From: Polytrichum commune
Taxonomy: Eukaryota > Streptophyta > Polytrichopsida > Polytrichales > Polytrichaceae
NCBI GenBank assembly: GCA_950295325.1
Contig: OX485807.1
Location: forward strand, 47,150,440-47,214,439
DNA length: 64,000 bases
Reading direction: 5' to 3'
The notes beneath the pieces are model-generated. The model saw only the letters and a list, made by a program, of their open reading frames with translations, had not been told where the DNA came from and did not search any database. Positions 1-12,400 of this stretch are shown here, in pieces. A program made the translations under genes and the position numbers. Positions within the stretch are counted from its first letter, which is position 1. Each line of letters begins with the position of its first letter.

Positions 1-56
1 CAAGATCGAACAGAGAAACAGTGACAATTGCGAGTGATTAAATAGCTCTGCTAGCA

Positions 57-3000
57 ATGGCCGACAAATTAGCTGCAACCAACAGGTTTACATAAATCTC
101 CTCGATCGATTCTCCTCCTTGAATTTGTAAACCCCACATGGAAGCTCGAGTACAAGGAGTGTTCTTGATTTTCGTCATCTATGCTGTATTAAGGTTCTCA
201 TTAGGTTTCCATGTGACAACATTGAGCTGAGTCTCCTCCCAACGTAATACTGATGGAGGTTAAATCGAACCCACTTTCAAACAACTTCAATATGTACAAT
301 CTGTACAAGCAATGTATTCCATTTTCACCATGTATGGTAAATCGATGTTTTCTTCTTGATTTCCACGTGCCAACAATGAGTTGATTCTGATCCTCCATGC
401 TGATGGATGTTGTCTTTAGTTTTCACTGTGCACAATTCAGTATTGTTGTCTTTGTGATGTCCATGTCATGACGTTATTCAACCGAGTGACGAGGTTGGAT
501 GGGGCAAGGAATATGTCATGCAAGGTGTTAGAGTTAAACCTTACAGATGCTTGTCTGTAGGTAGATTCAACTTGAAAAACGAGTGAGATTCGGTTGAAGC
601 ATTGTCACTGAACATTATTAGAATGGAATGGTTGAGGCACTGTCATTGAATATCATTAGAATGTTGTGGTGGAAACGTTGAGTTTAATGATGCGGTGACG
701 TGAACATCCAGGTGGTGGACGAAGGAAACGGTGGCTGTGGTGACAGGAGCCAACAAAGGTATTGGGTATGTGATCGTGCAAGAGCTCGCCAAGCATGGCC
801 TCACGGTTGTGCTCACTGCCCGAGATTCTGGCAGGGGAATTGCTGCATTGGAGACATTAAAGAGCGAGGGGCTCAAGAATGTGTATTTCCATCCTTTGGA
901 GGTTTCGAGCTCGACATCCGCAGAGATGCTCGCAGCCTGGCTCAAGGATGAGTTTGGTGGAATTGACATCCTTGTGAGTGTTTCTAGGCCTCTCAAATGG
1001 TCATTCAACTCCATCTGTGACACTTGTTGATTGAAGGTTCCAAGTTCTTGAGTGTTTTGGTACCACAAGGGCAAAAAGCTAAGTTGAGCATTATTGCAAC
1101 CTTAAAGATGGGGAGCCTGGCTTAATGATGCATTTGGTAGTATTGATAACCTAAGGCTTGTAAATAAGGTATGTGGGTGTTTTCATGCTCTCCACCTTCT
1201 ACATAACAAAACTTCTGTTGCATTAGCAAATCTACGATGAAGCATTGGCAAAAATCAGATTCAGAAATTGTTGATTCCTTGGATAAATACATAGGTCCTC
1301 TTGATTTTGTACGCTAATGAGCATGAAGTAGCGAATCAAATTTGAAGACGTGGTCTGATCTCTTGTAAACATGTGTCTTTATGGTGTGTGTTCCTTGATC
1401 CTTACCAAACCACACACCAATCGAATATAGGTGTTCAATCAAGAAAGGTAACCAAATGACACCCGCATACCTTTAATTCAGGCTTCTCAAAATCTCATCG
1501 ATCTCCAGATCTGTAAAATTTTGGAGTCAGCAAGGGTTCCGAGTTTTTGACTGTTTTGGTGATGCAAGGATGAAGTGAACCCGAGCGTTAATATTGCAAT
1601 ATCAATGGTGTCAACGAGCAGGTAAACAATGCAGGAGTGAACCTGCTCTCACACGAGTATGAGAAAGGTTTGACAATGCTCAATACAAACTACTTTGGGG
1701 TGAAGAATGTCATCAAAGCATTGTTCCCTCTGCTGAGACCTAATTCTCCTGCTGGAGCACGTATTGTGAATGTTTCGTCACAACTCGGACTACTGGAGGT
1801 ATGGATGCCCTACCATCTTTGAATATGGGTCTCACTATGATGACACTTTTAATTCATGTGAAATTAGTACATGTTTGTTGCATGTGCCAAACGATTTATT
1901 CGAGTCCTTCCACTACAAGCATATGAGCCTTGGACAATCAACCTACGTCACTAAAAACTTGTCCTATGTCATTAGAAAGTTTGCATATTAACACAATGGC
2001 ATATTTGCATTGTTCTTTCATCGACATAACGACGATTGCCTAGAACTCATGTGCTCGTAGTGCTCCTCCTTTGAATAAAATGTGTGGCCCTATAGTGGGG
2101 ATTTCTAACCCCACCAACAATTTTGATAGTTGAATTGGATCAACAGTGTCTCATCCGAATATTGAATTCGAATCACGAAGATTGTCATTTCAAGTTTGAG
2201 GATCAGGGTTGACATGCAAAAGTTGTAAGAAGTCAAAATGAAAATTCATTCTCTGCCTAAATATGATCATGTAGGTCCTCCCAACACGTTAACTATGGAA
2301 CCCTAATATGGTGTCTATAGTTAGAACACATAGTCCGATCTTACGATGACACACGTCTTTTTGGTGTGCATGATTAACTACAAGCTTCTCCATACACCAC
2401 TCAACTATCAAGGCATTGTCAAATTAAGAAGAGTAACCATAGAAGGCCCACATATACACACTCTAAACTCCGTAGTATCACACCTGTGGCAACCAAAGTG
2501 CACATGATACTACGGAGTTTTGTAGTGTGAACATGGATGCGTGATACTATAGAATTAGTGTAGCATGTGACGTTATGGAGTAACACAAAGGAGTTGTGAG
2601 GAAAATTTGAATTCGTTCTCCCCTCACCTACGCTAGTGTGGTCCACTCCACTTGGCCTTCCCGAACGATGTCGCAAACGCATGCACCAACATCCAACAAG
2701 TGACATAAGAAGAAGACGAAGAAGACACTCCACATGTTGACACATGGCGCAATGTGAGGGTGCAGGTTGCCTTCTCGGGTGGTTTGCATTAATGACAAAT
2801 TTCATGATATAAGGGAGATAAATGTGACAATGAGTGAGATATTGACCTACAAACATCCGTTCCCTAGGGTTTTGGGATATTAGAGAGCATGTGACAGTAT
2901 GGAAGTTGATGTTATAGAGTTTAGGGTGTACCTCAATTAACTAAGACATGTGGAAGAATATTTATTAACAGGATCTTTGGCTTCCACAGAACCTACAAAG

Positions 3001-3454
3001 CACGGACTTGAGGGCGAAACTGGCGGACGTTCCAAACCTCAGCGAGGAGATGATCGACTCGCTAGCGATGAGGTACCTGAAAGACTTGAAGGCAGGCGGG
3101 CATGGCAGTGAAGGATGGCCATGGACCGTCGGAGGTTCTCAGAGTTACAAGGAATCCAAGATATTCTTAAATGCATACACACGAATGTTGGCCCGAGACA
3201 TCATGGACAGCCAAGTGCAACAGCCGGCCCTTGAGAGTTCAAGAGTTTTTGTGAACACCACATGCCCCGGCTTGACATACACTGACCTGGCACGAGTCTA
3301 TATTGAAAAACAAGGCATCGATTTGTCGACAGTGAACACTCCTGAGCAAGGGGCCGACACCATCGTGTGGCTGGCTTTGTTACCAAGGGAAGGTTACCCG
3401 ATGGGTAGATTTCTATCTAGCCGCAAAGAAGTGTCCTTTGAAAATCTAAGGTAG
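57..3454 (+). CDS. Short-chain dehydrogenase/reductase (plant carbonyl reductase / neomenthol dehydrogenase type)
   Basis: Four exons are supported: 57..85, 712..973, 1622..1798 and 2972..3454, giving 316 residues. Every junction is GT-AG and the frame is kept; the first intron splits an Arg codon just before a [12 protein letters not shown] segment typical of the plant carbonyl-reductase branch. The Rossmann glycine motif TGANKGIG lies near residues 19-26, the VNNAG motif opens exon 3, VNVSS follows, and the catalytic YxxxK is present as YKESK in exon 4. The C-terminus ends with SRKEVSF, close to the usual family end, and the length fits the usual ~300 residues, so the gene looks intact. The family are NADPH-dependent, mostly cytosolic reductases of carbonyl compounds; the substrate cannot be told. 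The ATG at 57 is chosen because it gives a short in-frame first exon with a good donor. The gene stands alone; introns 1 and 3 hold diverged repeat sequence. Confidence 0.88.
2465..2520. repeat. Perfect 16-bp inverted repeat (hairpin) in SDR intron 3
   Basis: The arms 2465-2480 and 2505-2520 are perfect reverse complements (AAACTCCGTAGTATCA and its complement) around a 24-base loop. It lies in the last intron of the SDR gene. It may be the core of a small fold-back element. It is too short on its own to call a microRNA precursor. Confidence 0.6.
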
Positions 3455-5257
3455 AAATACCATAACCTGTGAAAATAAGGTGATTCGCATTGAAGATCTA
3501 GTCTGACAATCATGAGATGATTTTCCAAGATAGACGAGAAGGATTCATGAAGAATGCAAGTTGTTTCATATTGTTTTGCCTTGTGCAAAACATTTCACAA
3601 ATTTTCAAAGTGGAAAGTTTGTCCAACCCCCTACTCGTTCACTAGATTCTCCCTACACTGAACACGGTACTCCGCATTTCCATACATAACATCGTCTAAA
3701 TCGGTTACCTCATGAGTACATTAACACTTGATTCCCATTGGCTACATTAAGTGTGCACGCATTGAAGTTGCTGCCGAGCCATGATCCGTTTCAGAAATGG
3801 CACTTCACCATTATGACGGCGGTCTAGTGCACGGCTAGAGGGTGGTTAACCACTTATGGTATTTCTACCTTACATGGTCTGAGGGGTGGTGAGAGGCCAA
3901 AGTGACATTCTTGAGCCTTAACCCTTTTTATATATCCCTGGCTTTTTATGTATTCTCAATATTAGTTATGAAGTGAGATTTGCTTCTATGAAACATTCAT
4001 GAAGCAAAACAATTAACACAAAGTTGAAGAACATCACTGTATGGTTGGACTCTCCTATGTAAGGTCATGAGGTTCGTGTCAGCATTTTTAAAGCAAAAAC
4101 TTAAGGAAAACTTCATAAAATGAAGATAACATTAGTTTTCCCGGATATTTTGTAGATCTCTTCATCCAATAAAGATGTTTTGGCAACTTATTTTGAATTG
4201 CATGAATATAACGATTGTGTTGGGTAAACCGTTCACCAGTTGAGAGGTTGGCCATGAGCTCAATAAAGAACCACATATAGTATGGGAAACTCAAATCCAC
4301 TTTTCAAAACATTATTATGAAGAGCACCTTGCACACTCCCCCCAAAAAATTATATTCTTGAAAAGGACCTCCAACAAGTGCTAAGAGGGTACTGCCCATG
4401 AATCCGAGAGCTTATTGTGGTCTTGTGGGACATTAAGGATTAAAGGTCCAAACGCCCATTTAGACCTGAAGATATTGTATGGAAGTGTTTAACCCTCATG
4501 AGACGTAGGGGACATAAGTATACTTCATATCCAAGAACATATGTAACTATAAAGTGTGAATTGGAGACCTAATTTGCAGTTGACATACAAAAAGTCAATT
4601 GTGAAGGGTGATTTATCGTAGTTCCACTTTCTCTTTGAATTGGGTTAGCTTGATTTTTTTTTTTCTTATGCATTAAATAAATTTTGATTGTTACTATATT
4701 AAGGGCTTGTACAAACTATCGCATGGACCATAAAAAGTTTACCATTGCGCCTTTATGGGTTAAGTGGTCTAGTAACTAGTTCATCCCAATTCATCCCAAT
4801 TCATCCCAATTCAAATACACTAGACAAAATTTGGGGTCAATAACCCGGCTTTAGGGGTTCATTGGCTAAGCATAGTAACCCACATGCTCTAAAATAATAA
4901 TCGGTGTTTTCACCCTCCCCTTGGTGGGTATCACCAAAAAAAATCTCTTTTATCCTATGTGACCATGTTTGTGGAGAAGAATATTGTGCAAGTGCATGAA
5001 ATTTGGTGACAGGACCTAGGACACAACATAATATATAGGAACATGCGCTATAAAGGCTTAATTCACTTCGTGAGATCCAAAGTCATCGAAACAATAAAAA
5101 GAGAAACTTTGACTTTAAGATTGAACATACTTCCTGTGGGGTGGACTCTTCATACCATGTATGAACTAATATGAGTGTAGAAAGGGGTATTATTTGATGC
5201 ATTAATATACATTTTATATATAAGAGAGAGGCAACGTTTTTTCTCTATGATCCAATT
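3455..5257. other. Intergenic, no gene seen
   Basis: AT-rich sequence downstream of the SDR gene. No ORF here resembles a protein family. The only local structure noted is a short tandem run of a 10-base unit (CATCCCAATT, about three copies) near 4783-4815. Confidence 0.6.
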
Positions 5258-5401
5258 TAGTCAACTATGCAAGGTTCAACTCTTCTAATCCCAAGCTATC
5301 ACTGGCTGAAACAAAATCATTTCTTAAGAAGCCGCCCTGTACAACCCAACAACTGTCTATTAGTAGAGAGTAAACTGTAAACATATCTTTACCAAGAAAT
5401 A
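5258..5401 (-). pseudogene. Duplicated fragment of RPS1 terminal exon and adjoining intron
   Basis: This stretch is a near-copy of 9441-9599, the last coding exon of the plastid RPS1 gene plus about 60 bases of the intron before it, in the same orientation. The acceptor site and the [14 protein letters not shown] reading frame are both kept. A gap of about 16 bases removes the codons for the IPPAIVD end, so the fragment now reads into a TAG just after LEELNLA. Because intron sequence is included, the copy came from DNA rather than from a spliced transcript. No other RPS1 exon is near, so it cannot make S1 protein. It lies about 160 bases from a hAT-like MITE (5561-5787) and about 4 kb from the parent exon. 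The sequence between it and the MITE (5402-5560) is not from RPS1 and is unrecognised. Confidence 0.85.
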
Positions 5402-5560
5402 CAGGCCCAAGACCCACTTTATTCCGCCACCGATTTGAGCAATTTTTTACACCGACACGAGCACCCTTGCGACCATCTTCACCACCTTGCACTAGGCCTG
5501 AAACCAATACACCTCATTAAACCACGTGTGGAATCGAGGCTTCCGGGTTGTGCTCGGCAC

Positions 5561-5787
5561 CAATGATCGGGGAGAACTGGCAGTTAGTTACAGATGAACC
5601 AGTTGAGTTTGAGAAATAACCGGTTGAAGTTGGAGACTGCATGAGAATTACCGATCATTTTGGAGCAATTTATGGAATATACCTCAAGTTAATATAGAAA
5701 AACTGAAGGATGTCAACATGTAACTGGTTGGAGTTGCAAACACTAGGATCTCAACCGATTATGTCCCAAAAATCTCCCGGATCACTG
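5561..5787 (+). mobile_element. hAT-like MITE (family A), full-length diverged copy
   Basis: This 227-bp element belongs to the most frequent repeat family of the window. Its ends read CAATGATCGGGGAG and CTCCCGGATCACTG, which are imperfect inverted repeats. The interior carries the family landmarks AACCGGTTGAAGTT and GATGTCAACATGTAAC. No coding sequence is present. The flanking 8 bases (CTCGGCAC / ATCAACAC) match poorly, so the target-site duplication has decayed or the copy is old. Confidence 0.75.
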
Positions 5788-6837
5788 ATCAACACTCTTA
5801 GCCCGGGCGGCCATCACCTCCGAGCCAAGAATAGGGTGATTCGAGTTGTTTTTTTTTTTTTGAGACAGAAGGCTAACAAACCAACACCAAAGCACAGGAG
5901 GCAAGTTTTCTGTGAAGTAGAGAGGAGAATTCACAGCCAGGAATCAAACCGCCAACCTCTTCCTTGAGATTTGGGTATCTCTCCACCATTATCCGGTAGT
6001 TTAGGGTCATCTCGGACCTAGGGTGAGCTAAGTAAACATCGACATGGTCACTGGGGCATTCATTTCAATCAGTGATCACAAACACCTCAAAAAAGTAAGC
6101 GAGTGACACACACCCCAATTCCTTTACCCATTTTTTTGGTTCTTTCTTTCTTTTTGGCGTAAACTTGCAGTATTGTCACGATGAACGGGAGATCTGGCAA
6201 CTAGTTACAAATGAGTTGGTTTGTTTTCCAAAGCTGTTGATTCAGAAACAAACTTTACGCAATGCAACGAATCGTATGTCATGGAATTTTCTGTTTTAGG
6301 TGAAATTACAAAAAAAAAATACATGAAGCATTACAATGAGTAGCCGATTGATTATAAAGAAGTGGATGAGTTGACTGAATCATCAACGTGATATCGTGGG
6401 GGAGCTTGATGCCCTTGGGAGTGATGAACCCCCATTCCTCCATCACTTTCCCATCCCTACCGTAGTAGCATTTCAGTCTCAACACTCATTAATTCATTTG
6501 TGCGGTGTCGCATGTCACGTAAATAAAGATTGAAACCCATAATAGTAGTTATGTGGCACAAAAATAATCTACTATCTGACTTGAAAAGTGTTGGACCTGC
6601 CAAGATGTTATGGTATTTACGTTTGGATCCCGAATGGGGTGGCTTCGTTCTTTAGGGTGGGTTTGCATGAAGGTCCAGGTCCAAGAAACTCGGGGTCCAA
6701 AACATCCCAATTGGACCTTTACCTTCGGAATCAATATTAGTTTTTCAAACTAAGAGGAGCATATTCTTAAGTCGGGACTACTGAGGATTGACATGAATAT
6801 GATGCCGCATTAATGTCACTTCAAGTTTTTAGACTTG
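5788..6837. other. Intergenic with a MITE remnant
   Basis: No gene is supported. A short remnant of the left end of the family A MITE is visible at about 6179-6216 (GAACGGGAGATCTGGCAACTAG-like start followed by TTACAAATGAG). The rest is unassigned AT-rich sequence with short poly-T and poly-A runs. Confidence 0.5.
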
Positions 6838-6896
6838 GGATTCGAACCCTAATGTAAACCTTGGGTCCAAAATTTTACTCTCAACCAATAGAGTCA
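6838..6896 (-). mobile_element. tRNA-like head of a possible SINE (Pol III A and B boxes)
   Basis: On the minus strand an A-box-like TGACTCTATTGG (complement of 6885-6896) is followed about 36 bases later by an exact B box GGTTCGAATCC (complement of 6838-6848). A 4-bp D-stem (ACTC/GAGT) can form, but the anticodon stem and the acceptor stem do not pair, so this is not a functional tRNA gene. The spacing is right for an internal RNA polymerase III promoter, as in tRNA-derived SINEs. The 3' boundary of the element is not visible. Confidence 0.35.
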
Positions 6897-6990
6897 CTTG
6901 AATGTAGAGTTTCTCAAGTCTCAAACCTATAATAAACCCACCCTTAGATAAGGTGTGGCTCTTTGAAGAATTTTGGTGGTTTGGGAGCAG

Positions 6991-7494
6991 GTGTTGGTCC
7001 TGATATTACGACCACACAAGGGCAACAAGTGGCAAAAGTATTGGAATGTATATCACCACATGATCGGGTACACCACCATCCTCGTTATCATTGTTAATGT
7101 CATCACAGGCATCGACATCTTAGACCCTGGAAAACACTACCAAATCGCCTACTTTGCATCAGTGATCCGGGAGATTTTTGGGCATGATCAGTTGAGATCC
7201 TAGTGTTTGCAAGTCCAACCGGTCACATGTTGACATCCTTCGGTATTCCTTAATTAAATTGGGGTATTTTCTATAATTTCCTCTAAGATGATCGGTGATT
7301 TTCCTGCAGTCTTGAACTTCAACCGGTTATTTCTCAAACTCAACCGGTTCATCTGTAACTAACTGCCGGTTCTCCCTGATCATAGCTTTGCATACATTGC
7401 CTTCCTTGTCAGTGTTAGTGCAGTTCTTGAGGCAGTAACATGGAACAGATGGTTCCGAAACCCCAAGAGAGAACAAAAGGCAAGTGGGTCTTAA
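6991..7494 (+). pseudogene. Orphan C-terminal exon of a DOMON/cytochrome b561 protein, split by a MITE
   Basis: After an AG at 6989-6990 the frame reads RPHKGNKWQKYWNVYHH and GYTTILVIIVNVITGIDIL, the hallmark of the last part of the b561 domain of plant cytochrome b561/DOMON proteins (plasma-membrane electron carriers). At 7159 the frame is broken by a 226-bp MITE. It resumes at 7394 with YIAFLVSVSAVLEAVTWNRW and ends at the TAA 7492-7494. The exon minus the MITE and one copy of its 8-bp duplication is 270 bases, exactly 90 codons, so the MITE is the only visible lesion in this exon. The DOMON domain and the first transmembrane helices were not found upstream. It is therefore either an orphan gene fragment or the last exon of a gene whose other exons are lost. 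It is called a pseudogene. Confidence 0.8.
7160..7385 (-). mobile_element. hAT-like MITE (family A) inserted in the cytochrome b561 exon
   Basis: A complete 226-bp copy in reverse orientation, from CAGTGATCCGGGAG to the GATCATAG end. It is flanked by a perfect 8-bp duplication CTTTGCAT (7152-7159 and 7386-7393). The 8-bp duplication together with the short imperfect terminal repeats is the basis for calling the family hAT-like. The host is a coding exon, which proves the direct-repeat boundaries independently, because removing the element and one repeat restores the reading frame. Confidence 0.88.
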
Positions 7495-9439
7495 ACGAAC
7501 ACTTTTCTCTCTGCACCCACTTCTCGTAGGATATGAAAGCCTCAATTAGTCTGAGATTATGAGCAAATCCCAATTGTTTTTCATAAATTTTCAAAGCTCA
7601 TATGAATATCCTATCCATTGTCAAAGTGAAGAGTCTCTAAGTTATGGAATGATCATGTAGATCCTTCTAATTATGTTGACTATTGCATCTACAATGGTTA
7701 ACAATTTTTAAGAATGTAGTCGAATCTCTTCTCAACACATGTCATTTTGGTGTCCGTTCTTAGAATCACACCCAACCATACACGACTCCAATATAGGTGT
7801 CCGTTTAGGACCAGAAACCCAATTAGGCACATCTACTTTATTCCAAAATCAAACTGACTGACACTCTCAAAACAGAAATGTAATAAGGACAGATTGATTT
7901 CCTCCTCTACCAAGTTCATGAAGGATTTGTTCACAAAATTTCAACTGGAGAGCAAATAAATACATATTCACTGTTGATGTCAGCATTGGGGTGAGACAAA
8001 TTCGAAGAGTTTTTGGATAGAAATTGTACAATATTGACCACCGGTGGCTCGTTGCCACAGGAAACTGCAAGTGAGAATTTTCTTGGAGAAATTTTCTTTT
8101 GCTTGCCATTGCAAGAGAAGTGCTCCAACCATTTCCTTGCTCAAAAAGAAAACCATAGTTCAGATGGGCCATCCAGTAAACATGTTTGTTGCTTTGGAAG
8201 TTACAGACACCTTAGTTTCTACTCTGGATGCATGTTACATGGTTTAACTCATCTAAACACCTATAGGATTTGGACTTTGACATCTTCCCTAGACTTTCAA
8301 CTTTGAAGAATCAAATGAAAAGTACACAGCCCCATGACAATATCTTTTACTCACGTTCAGCTAACACGCATGGTGAGCATTGTTAGATGCAACAGTTCAA
8401 AGATCAAACCTGAGATCTGGTCAACTTATTTGAGGTTTCACACAGCAGGAATTGGAGGTTCAAAAGATAGAAATAAATCTGTGTTCATATTAGATGTTAT
8501 CATCTTCTGCTTTAAAGCATCAACCCAAATATCGAAGAAACTTGTAGGACAAACAATTAGCTGGCTCCAACTGTATAGAAATATATGAGTTGATGCGAAG
8601 CACTCAAACTCTAAAATTTTCAACCTCCATTTGCTTCCCCCACTAAAGTTATTCACCTGCTCCACCTCACTTGTATAGTTGTGTAAAAAATTCTTGCTCT
8701 AAAGAAAGTGTTTCATAGCATATTATGTAGACAAGATTTTTCCTTTTAAAAAATTCTTGATTATTTCACGGTTCACTTAGGACACACACAAAATTGTGAT
8801 AAAGTGAACTGGTAAAACAGAACCAAGGTGTTTTTTGTTCCACATGTAGCACAATAAATGTCCCAAAAAGTGTCGTAGCAGTTGGAGGTTTGAATGCTGG
8901 AAAGTGTTCATAATAAACATGTTTCAACAAAACTGCAACCTTGTCTCACCCACGGTAACTGCACAATATGAGATGCAATCATTTCTCTCAACCCACACTA
9001 TTCAGTCGCTGCCATTCTACTCAACATTCCCAAGTTGCACTAGATGTGAAACTTAACCAGGTGTGCAGCACTTGTAGAAACAATCTTTACTTTGAACTTG
9101 ACACCCCTCTTCATTCCTTTAGGGCATCTCCTGAGCATGTTATACAGGGCTACCATGTTTAGTCATGGGAATCTTGGTAAGTTACATGAAAGTAAATTCG
9201 GTCATGATGTGGTGTCCAACTCATGGAATATTTGAAAACATCAGGCTTTGATCAAAAGACTTACCTAGATGACTCTGCTATACTTTCCAACCTACAACGT
9301 TGAGCAATTTAATGCCAATGAAGTTAAGATGCCTAATCTGCACGCTACTCCTGCCAACTCATTCAAAATGTAATCAAGAAATGGATACCAACTTTGGAGA
9401 AAGGAAATGACCCCTTAGTGAAACTCAAAGAAAAAGCAT
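7495..9439. other. Intergenic / 3' flank of RPS1 with a diverged repeat
   Basis: No gene is supported. The part near RPS1 may be its 3' UTR. The stretch about 7660-7830 resembles two others in the SDR introns (about 1284-1450 and 2270-2420). All share landmarks such as AACACATGTC, TTTTGGTGT and AATATAGGTGT, so they look like diverged copies of one dispersed element. Overlapping ORFs at 7867-8306 on both strands show no family resemblance. Confidence 0.45.
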
Positions 9440-12400
9440 CTAGTCAACTATGGCAGGAGGTATATCTGCAAGGTCCAACTCTTCTAATCCCAAGCTATCA
9501 CTGGCTGAAACAAAATCATTTCTTAAGAAGCCGCCCTGTACAACCCAACAACTGTCTATTAGTAGAGAGAAAACTGTAAACATGTCTTTACCAAGAAATC
9601 AAAAAGACTTTCACAAGTTAGCATAACATAATGCACAGATCCAATAATGTGTCAACAGTGTTCAGTGATGCATCACTGAATTTCCTCATTGCCGAATTTC
9701 ACTATACATGTTGAAAACTCCCAGCGAATTTGTCAATGGCAGAAGACACTTAAATTTCATAAAAACAAAATCAGCAGAATACTTAAGCTACACAAGGTAC
9801 ATTGATACAATTGGTATTGATGGTGCAAAGCAAGAAAATTACCTCCTGCTGGAGACGCAACTCTTCAGCCCTAGCAGCCGCTTCGGCTTGAGCAACCCTT
9901 TGCCTGAATGTCTTTGCCATTTCCTCTGCCTGCAAAACATCCACAAAAGTAAAGATCAGTGCTTTGAGATATAAATATGAAATCCTTATCCTCACGAAGA
10001 ATGACCAACTTGCAGTTCTGCCATGAATAACACTACAATAGACCCTAAACTAGCTAACTGCCACCCACAGATGGTGATGACTACACTATATATTGTATTT
10101 AGTGTAACTTACTATTTGGAGTTACATAATGCTATATATTTCACCATCAATGTAATTTTTTACCAAGTAAAGATGTCAATGTTCTATACTGTCCAAACAA
10201 CAAATTTGATCTTTGTTGGCCAAGAATGAGATATACAGTAAATATTTACAGCATTGCGTAATTCGAAACAGTAAGTGACACTAAATACAATACTTAGTGT
10301 AGTTTACTCCTCAACACAATTTAAAAGAATGAAAAACCAGTTTAGAAAATAAGAACTTTTTATTTCAAAAGGACATGTTGCCAACAAATAGAAAGCAGAA
10401 AATCTTTATGATTTATGGATCTGATACACACAGCTCTCTGACATTGATGCACACTTAAGTTGGCAACAAACTATTTGTAACAAATACAGCATGCAACAAC
10501 ATTGAAAGAACTTGACAATTTACATTACACCTCCAACCAGAACATCATTTCACAGTGGAACTTAACAATGAGATTACCTTCTCATATACTAGGGCTGGAT
10601 TGCGCAGCATGTCACCAGGTGTTGGCTCAAGCTTCTTTGTAGACAAGCTGATGCGGCCTCTCTCTTTGTCTTGACTTAGAATCATGACCTGTACACAGCA
10701 AACCAACAATTCAGAATTCTCTCCTTTCTGAAGGTGACTTCACCAGGAGACATACTTCTGAAACAACAGCACTCTATACCCACAATATAATACGACTAAT
10801 TCCACACCAAAGGAAGGATCTCCCAAGACATGGTCACCCAATGTGATTACTAATGGCTACCAGACATGGAATTTCTGAAACTGATCCTGAACGTTCGAAG
10901 GCAACACAGATGTAATCCTCTTGGTTCCACCTCACTGTTCTGCTTCCTTGTACCACAACTTTAAGGTTTACTGAATAACAAGCTTTTGCACTTCCCAGTC
11001 AAAACCCATGCGAATGACTGAAGACGTTACCTTGAGTTTATCACCAACAGTAAGAACAGTCTCCACAGTGGTGAGGCGGTCATGACTGATTTGACTAATG
11101 TGCAGGAGACCACTAACTCCTCCAATGTCAATGAAAGCACCATAAGGCTTTACTGATTGGACAGTTCCAACAACAACAGACCCAATTCCAAATACAGATT
11201 GGTTCTCTGCAACTGCTTTTCTGTTGCTGAGCACAAGACGAGTACGCTCCTCATCTACCTCCAAAAACTTCAAAGGAAGCTCTTTGTCCACGAGCTCCTC
11301 CGGGTTTAAAGTCCTCTGCAGAAGCATGAACAGATCAGTGACCACCACTTGTCTCGATTTGCATAAGCATGATCTCCAGGATACATTTATTGGAGATTCA
11401 ATCGGATCCACAAGTCTACTAGGACCATTGTACCTCCTGAGAAATGTAGTCAGAATTGTTCTCTATGTGTGACATTTTCTGAAAGTGCATACCCTAAAAA
11501 TTTGATTCAAAAACCTATCATCAGCTCATATCCTCCTCATAAAATGCAGGAATTAATCAATACACTCACAGTCGAAATTTGAGAGAAGGGAACGAATCCG
11601 CAGAGCCCCTCCACTGCCACCACTACTCCACCCCTGTTGGCGGAGAGTACCTGCACTCCAATATCCCACCATCAATATCTACTAACTAATCCATGAACTA
11701 CCTTCCACAAGACACAACTAACTGTGCCATTGCACTCCTCTCTAGGTAACATTAAGAACAAACTCTTGCACTTTAGAATGTGGGGATACTGCAAATTATT
11801 GGATGAATATGAACCTACATGCATCATTACAAGGTTCAACATCATGATTAACAAAGCACAACCCACCCCTCTAAAATCAGCTCAACGCTAAGACCTTGCC
11901 AACAGGTAAAGACCAATAAGCCGTAACAAACAAGCAAAAACTTCAACATTCAACAATCATGCAAAAAAATTTAAAAATCCACTAACAAACACCAACTTTG
12001 AGACCACAGACTACCTTTCAGTTACTCTAGAATACTTGTGATAAGAATGACACCAATTGACCTAAAAGGGTACAGGGAGAAGTGGTAGAGGACTGATTCT
12101 AGAATTGGATAAGTTGATATGATCAGATTTCAAATACCTTGCCTCTAAGTACCACGTCATCAGTCTGCATCTGGCGGCAGCGCTCCCAGCAAAGATCGTA
12201 CTGCAGCTTCTTCAAACTCAAGATCATGCGACCATTGTCATCATCATCCCTCACGATAACAAACTCCTCCTCAATGCCAGGGAAGAGTCCAACCTCATCA
12301 ACACTCTTTAATTTGTGGATGCAGGCTTCTTGGAGGGGCAGGTAAGCAGGTGCCTTGGCACCAATGTCAATAAGTGCCCCATTAAAGTCTGCCTTGAACA

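Noticed and set aside
4783-4815. Short direct repeats that might suggest an array such as a CRISPR
   Set aside because: It is only about three adjacent 10-base units without spacers, in a plant genome; ordinary slippage.
5265-5507. An 80-codon minus-strand ORF that looks like a small gene
   Set aside because: Its last third is the copied RPS1 exon, its middle is RPS1 intron, and it has no supported start codon.
6830-6905. A tRNA gene on the minus strand, suggested by the exact T-loop sequence
   Set aside because: The anticodon stem and acceptor stem do not pair and the T stem has a mismatch, so only a tRNA-derived SINE head is claimed.
7867-8306. Overlapping ORFs of up to 101 codons on both strands
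   Set aside because: There is no family similarity, no ATG in a good context and no splice partners; likely chance in the 3' flank of RPS1.
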